Assembly (NCBI GenBank): GCA_036939355.1
Contig: JALLAP010000514.1
Span: 1-12,245 of the forward strand
DNA from: Thalassiosira profunda
Lineage: Eukaryota > Bacillariophyta > Thalassiosirophyceae > Thalassiosirales > Thalassiosiraceae
Reading direction: 5' to 3'
DNA length: 12,245 nucleotides
Shown: in pieces, positions 1 through 7,700 of the stretch
Position numbering within the stretch: position 1 is the stretch's first letter
Layout of the letters: the number at the start of each line of letters is the position of its first letter
Position numbers and translations under genes: made by a program
The notes under the pieces: model-generated
What the model saw: only the letters and a program-made list of their open reading frames with translations
Told to the model about the DNA's origin: nothing
Databases searched by the model: none

Positions 1-256
1 TATGGGAGCTGAACCAGCTTCCACTACCGTTCCGTCCCGGTCGCCATCGACCATTGGGTGTGATTGTTCGGGAACGGATGGAATACGGACGGACAGTCGG
101 AGCAAGGGTCGGAGCACTTTGCAAACGGATCATCATACGGGATCAATCGTATCTCTTTGTTCTATCTGCGTCTCTATTATTTTTTATCCATCAAAATTCC
201 ACTCGAGTCATCGCAACGGGCGGCCAAAATCTACGTGCTTCCGACGATCTTCCGTC
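1..256. other. 3' flank of the GAPDH gene; no gene supported
   Basis: The 256 bases downstream of the GAPDH stop hold no recognisable protein. An A-rich tract on the minus strand (about 170-195, GGATAAAAAATAATAG) could lie in the GAPDH 3' UTR or poly(A) region. An 18-codon minus-strand ORF starts at 54 and runs off the left edge, but it is too short to support a gene. Confidence 0.5.
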
Positions 257-1687
<1,431 letters not shown>

Positions 1688-1914
1688 GGTTGCGGTGGGG
1701 TGGGGTGTTGGGGGCGTTGCAAAAGAAAAATGAGCGGTCCAAAAGCGCTGCTTAGCGGTGCACAACCTCGCCAGAAGATGACGTGTTGAGAGAGGTGGGA
1801 GGAAAGTCGGAGTCCCGAGTTGTTAGATCCAAGATATGAGTCACGAGTACGCAAGCGCCCTCGATCGCGGCTTCTTCTTCCTCACTTCCTCTTCCTCGCC
1901 CAAACCCAACAACC
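1688..1914. promoter_or_regulatory. Divergent promoter between GAPDH and the VD-repeat gene
   Basis: These 227 bases separate two divergently transcribed start codons, so the region must contain both promoters and both 5' UTRs. A perfect TGAGTCA, the classical bZIP (AP-1/GCN4) core, lies at 1837-1843. A pyrimidine-rich leader (about 1868-1895) precedes the plus-strand ATG, which sits in a strong context (CAACCATGGCC). I see no convincing TATA box at a useful distance. Promoter function is inferred from gene orientation. Confidence 0.6.
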
Positions 1915-2679
1915 ATGGCCGCCGCCGCCGTAGCATCCCCCGGATCCCGCCTCCACGACCCCTTCTCCCGCCACGCGACGCACTACGCGCCGGGGCGTGA
2001 GGCGTCGGCCTTCCTGGAGCTCCTCGCGGTCGACCGGCTGATCGATTGCAAGGCGGGGCCGAGCGAGGAAACGGCCCTGCTGAACGAGCTGCGGGCGGTC
2101 GATTTGGAGTTTGCGCGGGCGGATATCAGGCATCACCACAATGTGGCGACGGCGCCGGAGCTGCAGGAGGAGAAGGGTGCGTTTTTGGACTTGCTGAAGA
2201 CGGACATGGAGGTTGATACGGCCGCGGGCCGGAGCTCGTCGGACGACGTGCACTACGCCACCACGCGGGCCCTGCACGATCCGTACACCAAGAAGGAGCA
2301 CGGCGCCATCGAGGAGTTCGGAGGCATGTACGCCTCCACCGTCGACGGGGGAGAGCGCGAGCTGCGGGACAACGTGGTCCTGATGCATTTGCTGGCGGTC
2401 GACGAGAGCATCGATGACACGCGTCGGTACACCGAGCTGGTGGCATCGGACGATTACGCCCTCATTGCGGAATTGAGCGACGTCGACAGGGAGGTGAGCG
2501 GGGCGAAGCGCCGGGCATTGCTCGTGGAGGATTTGCAGGGATTGTTGGACGTGGACCATTTGGTGGACGGAGTTAAGAAGGCGGAGGCGCGCTCGGCAGC
2601 TCCTGCGGGGGGAGGGAAGCGGTCCATCTTCTCGGTCAAGGAGAAGTACACCGCCAAGGTGGCGAGCCAGTCCAGGTAG
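1915..2679 (+). CDS. Unrecognised 254-residue protein with six LxxLxxVDxxhD repeats
   Basis: I do not recognise this family. The ORF is complete, from an ATG with A at -3 to TAG at 2679. The protein carries six short repeats with a leucine-rich start and a V/T-D core: residues 33-44 (FLELLAVDRLID), 56-67, 90-101, 156-167 (LMHLLAVDESID), 184-195 and 207-218 (LQGLLDVDHLVD). They fall into two halves of three repeats each, and each half opens with LHDP[FY][ST][RK] (residues 13-19 and 120-126). The middle repeats also match outside the core: SEETALLNELRAVD against SDDYALIAELSDVD. There is no signal peptide, membrane segment or catalytic motif. The composition is acidic and helical except for a basic tail (KRSIFSVKEKYTAK). 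It is probably soluble and cytosolic or nuclear. It may be a scaffold or interaction protein, but function is not established. Confidence 0.85.
   Translation: MAAAAVASPGSRLHDPFSRHATHYAPGREASAFLELLAVDRLIDCKAGPSEETALLNELRAVDLEFARADIRHHHNVATAPELQEEKGAFLDLLKTDMEVDTAAGRSSSDDVHYATTRALHDPYTKKEHGAIEEFGGMYASTVDGGERELRDNVVLMHLLAVDESIDDTRRYTELVASDDYALIAELSDVDREVSGAKRRALLVEDLQGLLDVDHLVDGVKKAEARSAAPAGGGKRSIFSVKEKYTAKVASQSR
1951..2217 (+). repeat. VD-repeat module A, first half of the internal duplication
   Basis: Residues 13-101 consist of LHDPFSR followed by three VD repeats with their VD/TD cores at residues 39-40, 62-63 and 96-97. They align with module B (2272-2568), most clearly over SEETALLNELRAVD. 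Confidence 0.7.
2272..2568 (+). repeat. VD-repeat module B, second half of the internal duplication
   Basis: Residues 120-218 consist of LHDPYTK followed by three VD repeats with cores at residues 162-163, 190-191 and 213-214. The spacing between the heading motif and the first repeat is longer than in module A because of an insert around EHGAIEEFGGMYAS. Confidence 0.7.
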
Positions 2680-2812
2680 AACAAAGACTGTGTTGAAGTT
2701 TCAGTGTGATTGCTGTTGAGTTGACGGGATGCGGCTGCGGTAAAGATCGTGAAGACTACATTCCACTTGGGTCACGATAACAGAGCTGTGCTTGCTTTCA
2801 GAACTGTCAGTG
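2680..2812. other. Intergenic gap between convergent genes
   Basis: This stretch lies between the stop of the VD-repeat gene and the last recognisable codon of the decayed HA repeat. It presumably holds the 3' UTRs of both convergent genes. I see no terminator hairpin, RNA gene or AATAAA signal in it. Confidence 0.4.
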
Positions 2813-2993
2813 TCAATGAAGTGGGGTTGGCTCCCAGTTGAATCCCAGGGCATCCAAAGCGGCTATGCGTCCGCCGTCCAGTTTCATGTCACCATGTCCT
2901 TTGCGGGCCAACCTGGCTTTCTGACAAACTCAGCAAGGCTTTTGTCTTCGCTCTCCCTCACCTCTAAGTGGCCGTGCTTTGCTTTGTATTCCG
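2813..2993 (-). pseudogene. Out-of-frame remnant of a fourth HA repeat at the 3' end of the HA gene
   Basis: Beyond the in-frame stop at 2994-2996, the minus strand still encodes a recognisable fourth helicase-associated repeat, but in two other frames. One frame gives QEKIEQLTEYKAKHGHLEV followed by EDKSLAEF. After a further frame change near 2926-2928 it continues as ARLARKGHGDMKL and LDALGFNWEP, ending at a TGA at 2813-2815. Each piece aligns with repeats 1-3. Two single-base changes, one near 3017-3030 and one in a T run at 2926-2928, are enough to explain the break. Either the C-terminus has decayed recently or the sequence has two errors here; an intron does not explain it. Confidence 0.75.
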
Positions 2994-3902
2994 TCAGCTG
3001 CTCGATCTTCTCCTGGAATCAAAGTTTGCTTTCCTACTCCGTGGCTCCCAATCGAAACCTATGGCGTCCAAAGAGGCGATGCGTTCCTCGGTCAGTTTCA
3101 TATCACCATGTCCTCTGCGTGCACTTCTGATGTTCTTACAAAAATGATGCAGGCTTTTGTCCTCGCTCTTCTTCACGTTGACGTGCTTATGCACAAATTT
3201 GTACGCCTTCAACTCTTCTAGTCTCTCAGCAAATGACTTTCTGTTCCTGTTCAGCCCCCAGTCGAATCCAAGAGCGTCCAAAGATGCGATGCGTTCCTCT
3301 GTCAGTTTAATCGTACCACGCCCTTTGCGTGCCTGCCTGATGCTGTCACAGAATTTATACAGGCTTTTGTCTTCGCTCGGCTTCACCTTGAGATTCCCGT
3401 GCTCTGCTTTGTATGCCTTTAACTTTTCAACTCTCTCCTGAAATGACTTTGGAGAGTTCCTGTGAACACGCGGCTGCCAATCGAATCCGAGGGTGTCCAA
3501 CGAAGTTATGCGCTCCCCCGTTAGTTTCGTCCTGCCGTATCCTCTGCGGGCACGTCTGACGTTGGCACAGAAGATAGCAAGGCTTTTGTCTTGGCCCCGA
3601 TTCACTTTTAAATGCCCGTGTCTTGCTTTGTACGCTTTCAGCTCATCTATCCTTTTGAGAAAGGTAGGATCACCAACTCCGGAAATCTGCTTCCGCGGAA
3701 CCTCCTTCAGTTCCGGGCCAACGATGCCCAGCATTTCATCGTCGGTATCCTCCTCCTCGACCTTTACATACAACTTATCCTTGATACGCGAAGCAGCAGG
3801 GGTCTTGGTGGGCGCTCTGCGTAGAGGGTTCCACTGAAACGCCTCCCCCGACGGACCGCCGGCCGCCGCCAGCAGGAGGAGGCACGCCGTCGCCAGCCGC
3901 AT
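2994..3902 (-). CDS. Helicase-associated (HA) repeat protein with putative plastid presequence
   Basis: The protein has 302 residues and three intact HA repeats (Pfam helicase-associated domain type) at about 81-142, 154-215 and 224-285. Each follows the pattern LKAYK-x-HGxLxV, EDKSL, FCxxIRxARRG, KLTxERIxSLDxLGFDW. The Met at 3902 was chosen over an upstream in-frame Met at 4067 because it begins a textbook signal peptide (MRLATACLLLLAAAG) followed by GEA|FQWNPLRRAP. That resembles the diatom bipartite plastid presequence, with Phe at +1 and an Arg/Pro-rich transit region. An acidic linker (VEEEDTDDEM) precedes repeat 1. HA repeats occur in nucleic-acid helicases and are greatly expanded in diatoms; there is no helicase core here. 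A plastid DNA- or RNA-binding role is inference. The frame ends early inside a fourth repeat. Confidence 0.85.
   Translation of the reverse strand: MRLATACLLLLAAAGGPSGEAFQWNPLRRAPTKTPAASRIKDKLYVKVEEEDTDDEMLGIVGPELKEVPRKQISGVGDPTFLKRIDELKAYKARHGHLKVNRGQDKSLAIFCANVRRARRGYGRTKLTGERITSLDTLGFDWQPRVHRNSPKSFQERVEKLKAYKAEHGNLKVKPSEDKSLYKFCDSIRQARKGRGTIKLTEERIASLDALGFDWGLNRNRKSFAERLEELKAYKFVHKHVNVKKSEDKSLHHFCKNIRSARRGHGDMKLTEERIASLDAIGFDWEPRSRKANFDSRRRSSS
3048..3662 (-). repeat. Three tandem HA repeats (period about 210-219 nt)
   Basis: The repeats lie at 3477-3662, 3258-3443 and 3048-3233 on the minus strand. They remain similar at DNA level: the block encoding EDKSL recurs on the plus strand as AGGCTTTTGTC at about 3580, 3361 and 3151, and again at 2937 in the decayed fourth repeat. 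This points to fairly recent tandem duplication. Confidence 0.85.
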
Positions 3903-4149
3903 GATGGTGCAAGGCGAGGCTTTGTTTGGATGGCTCAGTTGCTCGGCGTCACCGTCTCGTCGGTGCACGACGCTCGATGCTCGCTTGTTTGAGAGAGAGG
4001 GCACTCGTTTGCACAAACCCGAAACGCCAAACGAAATAAACAGACGACCCGTTGACGGCTGTAGCAATGGGCTCTTTGGCCGGCTGCTGTTGATGGAGCC
4101 GCGCCGAGGAATGAGGACGCCGCCCCAACCATGCTTGGTTTTGGTGCGT
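3903..4149 (-). promoter_or_regulatory. Presumed 5' UTR and promoter of the HA-repeat gene
   Basis: These 247 bases lie between the HA gene start and the inverted-repeat element. In-frame codons upstream of the chosen Met extend to 4067 but look like non-conserved leader. No specific motif is convincing. The role is inferred from position. Confidence 0.4.
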
Positions 4150-4500
4150 GCTAGTGACAGGAAAAAAGATGAGACTCGGGCCAGTCTCGGCTAAATTTTC
4201 CCGAGACTCTGAGATTTTAGGTGAGACTATGAAAAATTTAGATAAATATTTAGTGCACCCTAACTTAAATATTTTGGGGAAGAATGCTGAAACTGGGTAT
4301 TACGGAAAAAGCCGAGACTCTGAGACCGCAAACGGCCGTTGATTTCAGCGGTACTGGGATGTCTTATCAGTTTTATACGTATTCCGACGTGAATTTGTAC
4401 TACAATTGTGCCTTTTTTAAATCCAACGTAGGAATTATATGCTATTCTTGATCAACGGTCTCATCTTATTTCCAGTCTCGGCTTTTTTCATGCCACTAGC
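4150..4500. mobile_element. MITE-like non-autonomous element with 27-bp terminal inverted repeats
   Basis: The left end (4150-4176, GCTAGTGACAGGAAAAAAG...) and the reverse complement of the right end (4474-4500, GCTAGTGGCATGAAAAAAG...) match at 23 of 27 positions. The 4-bp sequence CGTG sits just outside both ends (4147-4150 and 4500-4503), a possible target-site duplication with a one-base overlap of the repeat. Subterminal motifs recur inside: CCGAGACTCTGAGA at 4201 and 4312, and CCAGTCTCGGCT at 4181 and 4472. The interior is AT-rich, unlike the surrounding genes, and encodes no protein, so any transposase would act in trans. The ends read CTAGTG...CACTAG, which is not the CACTA-superfamily orientation, so I do not assign a superfamily. 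Confidence 0.65.
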
Positions 4501-4722
4501 GTGAGATGGTGGGGAAACTCGAAAGACGCCATAATACGAGCTCCGTGGCACAATTTATTATTTCTGGACACAAATAAAAATAAATTGTGGTAAGTTGAAG
4601 TAAGTATCAATACGGAGATGATTTCTTATTACGAAGCTTGTACGGCGAATTCAAATCGCGCGGTTTGCGCGCGCTGATGGCCCCCATACCCCATACATCT
4701 GGATTTCACTTCCGCGAGAACC
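4501..4722 (+). promoter_or_regulatory. Presumed promoter and 5' UTR of the coiled-coil gene
   Basis: These 222 bases hold no gene. The first half is AT-rich and contains a perfect 11-bp inverted repeat (CACAATTTATT at 4549-4559 and AATAAATTGTG at 4579-4589). The second half returns to GC-rich sequence and ends in CGAGAACCATGGCC, a strong start context. The promoter role is inferred from position. Confidence 0.45.
4549..4589. repeat. Perfect 11-bp inverted repeat with 19-base spacer
   Basis: CACAATTTATT at 4549-4559 pairs exactly with AATAAATTGTG at 4579-4589. It could be a hairpin, a dimeric protein-binding site or the remains of another small element. It lies about 50 bp outside the right end of the MITE-like element and about 130 bp before the coiled-coil gene start. 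Confidence 0.55.
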
Positions 4723-7700
4723 ATGGCCTCCGACCCCCCGCGGCGGCCCCGCAGTACACGCTGCGGCGCATCCTGCGGCAGTAGAGCTATGCGATCGCCG
4801 CCGAACGAGCGGCGCCCGACGTCGGCGCGCAGGAATGCAATGGCGCCGGTATTTGCAATCTCCGCGTCCGCGTCTTTGGTGCACGTCCACGCGACACACG
4901 CCTTCACGTTCCTATCGACCACCAATCGCCTCGCCCGGCCTCCCGGGGCTGCCACCGCGCCATCCATACCAGTATTCTTCGCGGTCAGGGATAAACGGAG
5001 CGCCCTATGGGCGACGAAAGCGCCCGCCCGCCTCGGCTTCGGGATGAGCGACGAGGAGCACGAGAAGGCGAAGGCGCGGGAGTGGCAGGTGCGGGCGGTC
5101 CGCTCCGCCGACGGGAGCGAGAAGGTCACCGTCGTCGACAGGGGCAATACGAGCGGCCCCGACGGCGAGGACGAACAGGGTGGTAGAGATGGCGAGAGGG
5201 AAATAATTGGCCGGGGCGAGAACAGCCCCGGAGACGAGGAGTGGAAGGTGTGGAGCAGCTTCGTCGGCTCGGAGATGGAAGAGGCCGAGGCGGAACTGGC
5301 CGTGTATGGCGACGCCGACGCGCAGCTTCCGCTGGACGAGGAGGACGTGGAGGAGATTGCCGCGATGCTGGTCGAGGAGCCTCCCACCTTGCGGCAACTG
5401 CGGGGCAGCTATTTGGGAGCGGAGGACGGTGATGAGGCGGCGATCGACCTGGGGAGCAAGGATCAAGGCGACGTCCAGCCCGTCTCTCCCGATTTTGAGC
5501 GGTGGGTAGAAACCCTCTCCCTGGGCACCGATCCCGCCCTCGAGCACATGGAGGTCGAGTGGTCCGCCGGCTCCGAGGAGGAGTGGTGGACGTACTCCCC
5601 CCGCCTCGTCGTGCAGAGGGAGGTCAAGGAGGGAGACCCCGATTTCGAGGCCCAGTTGCAAACCCTGTCGCTTGGAATGGATGCCACCCTGGAGCAGATG
5701 GACCAAGTCAAATCGACGTCGTTGGAAGTGGAGAAGGGGGATAATGTTGGAGATGCATCCGGCGAGGGAGAAGACGCGTCCACCGATGGCGGGGAGCAGG
5801 AGTTGTCGCTCAGAATAGATGCCACTCTTGATCGGATGGAGCAGGTTCTTTCGAACTTGGAACCGAAGGAGGAGGAGAATGGTGACGAGGGTGCATCCAG
5901 TGAGGGAGAAAAGGAGCAGGGGATATTGTCGTTGTCGGAGAAGCGGGCGCAGATCAAGGCGAAGGCTGCGGCCTTGGATGAACAAGAAGATGAGCCGACG
6001 GAGACAGAGGACAAGAAAGAGGGAGAAGCACTGCTGGAAGCGAAAGGTGCTGCAGCGGAGTCCATCCAGTCCCTTTCGCCGACGCCCTCGATGGAGGAGG
6101 GATACGGCCAAATTGAGTTGAAAGAGCCGGAGGTCGAGGTCGCGGACGCCGTCGAAGCGCTCTCCCCCGAGGACGATGCTGCCGAAACTCTACCCTCGAA
6201 GCCCATCGAAACGCCTGGTGAGAAGGCGATGAAGCAATATGAGAATATTGAAATGACTGCTGAGGAGGCGCAACAAATTCGAGAGGCCAGACTCGTGGCT
6301 GCACCTGGCGCAGTGGAGGGTTCGTCCCAAAAAGATGATGGCACAGGCACCGATATCAAGGAAGGACAAACTGCCGAAGAGGCTGCTGCAGCGAGATCGC
6401 AGCGAATGAAGGAGGCTGACGAAATGGCGAAAGCTCTGCGGTCTGAGAAGGATTCGGCGACTGCACCCACCGTGAGTGAACCTGTGGAAGATGTTGACGA
6501 GGGCGACGGCAAGGACGTTGCAGAGATCAGTTCCTCTGCGGAGCCAGAAATACCAACAAACCTCGCACAGAGTACTGATGCTGCAGCGGATCTGAGCGAG
6601 CAAGGCGATTCGCCTGTAACTTTGGAGGACAAGGTCGAAGACAATCCCCCCGTCGTCGAGGCTTTGGGCAGCATGTTCGAAGCGGCCAAGTCCTTCCTCC
6701 CCAGCCCGCCCAAGGCCCCGCCCTCTCAACACAACATCGATCACAACCACGACGCCACGAACGAGAACCTGTCGGAAATCAACGAGGGGCTGCAGAAGAA
6801 GCTCCAAGATCGAAAGCAGGATTTGGGACGGCTGCGCCGGAAGGTCAACGAGCTCGAGCGGGAATTGCTGCGGGCCAAGAAGACGAAGGACAAAGAAACA
6901 AAGAAGGAGCTCGAGGAGCGGACGACGTCGATGCGGGAAAAGTACCATCGGCAGCTAGACCGGGCCAAGGAGACGATCGCTGCGCTCGAGACGGAGGAGA
7001 AGGCGCTGAACGAGGAATTGGCCGAGGGGAATGTGCGTCTGGAGGAGGCGCTGGAGGCGAAGGAACGCGTGGCCGCCGAGTACAGTTTTGCCATCAACAA
7101 GTTTGCCCGGCTGAAGGGCTCGGTCGATGCCGAAACCGCTGGTCTGTCCTCCAAGCTCGACGAGTCACAGCAGGAGGTACTGTCTCTGGAGGCGCAGCTC
7201 ACCAACGCCACGGAAGAAGTGGAGAAATATCAGCTCGAGTCGAAGAATTGGAGGGACGAGTGCACCAACAAGGCAAACCAACTCGACGTCTTCACCTCTC
7301 GCGTCAAAGATATGCAAAGCACCATCGACAACCTGCAGAGCGGCATCCGCGACACGCAGGAGAACCTCGATACGATCATATCCACGGCGAAGGCGGAAGA
7401 GAAGGCGCGGTCGAAGGACAACCTCCAACGATTGAGCGACGAGTACGAGGCGATGATCCGGGCCAAGTCGAAGAAGATTGGCGAGCTGCGAACGGCGTTG
7501 CGAAGCGCCAATGCAAAGAGGCGACACGTGGAGCGGTTTGCCGAGAAGGAGAGAAGAGTGGCGGTGAAGGAAGTGCGGGACGAGCTAACGGAAGAGATGG
7601 ACGTGTTGAGGGGCACGTTGAACGATAGGGAAGAGGAGATTGCGCAGATGGAGGGAGCCGTGGCCGAGGCCAAGGGCGCCAAGGAGGAGCGGGAGAAGTT

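Noticed and set aside
1..54. Minus-strand ORF reading MVDGDRDGTVVEAG, resembling an EF-hand loop
   Set aside because: Only 18 codons are visible, the start context is weak and position 12 of the loop lacks the required acidic residue. It is probably chance in the GAPDH 3' flank.
3003..3027. A possible 25-nt GT-AG intron joining HA repeats 3 and 4
   Set aside because: It is far too short for a normal intron, and splicing it still leaves the next repeat out of frame.
4150..4500. CACTA (En/Spm) assignment for the inverted-repeat element
   Set aside because: The ends read CTAGTG...CACTAG, the opposite orientation to CACTA...TAGTG, and the candidate target duplication is 4 bp rather than 3 bp.
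5463..6713. 416-codon minus-strand Ser-rich ORF inside the coiled-coil gene
   Set aside because: It is a mirror of Glu/Gly/Ala-rich coding sequence. The sense strand gives a coherent protein over 1593 codons, so this is a shadow.
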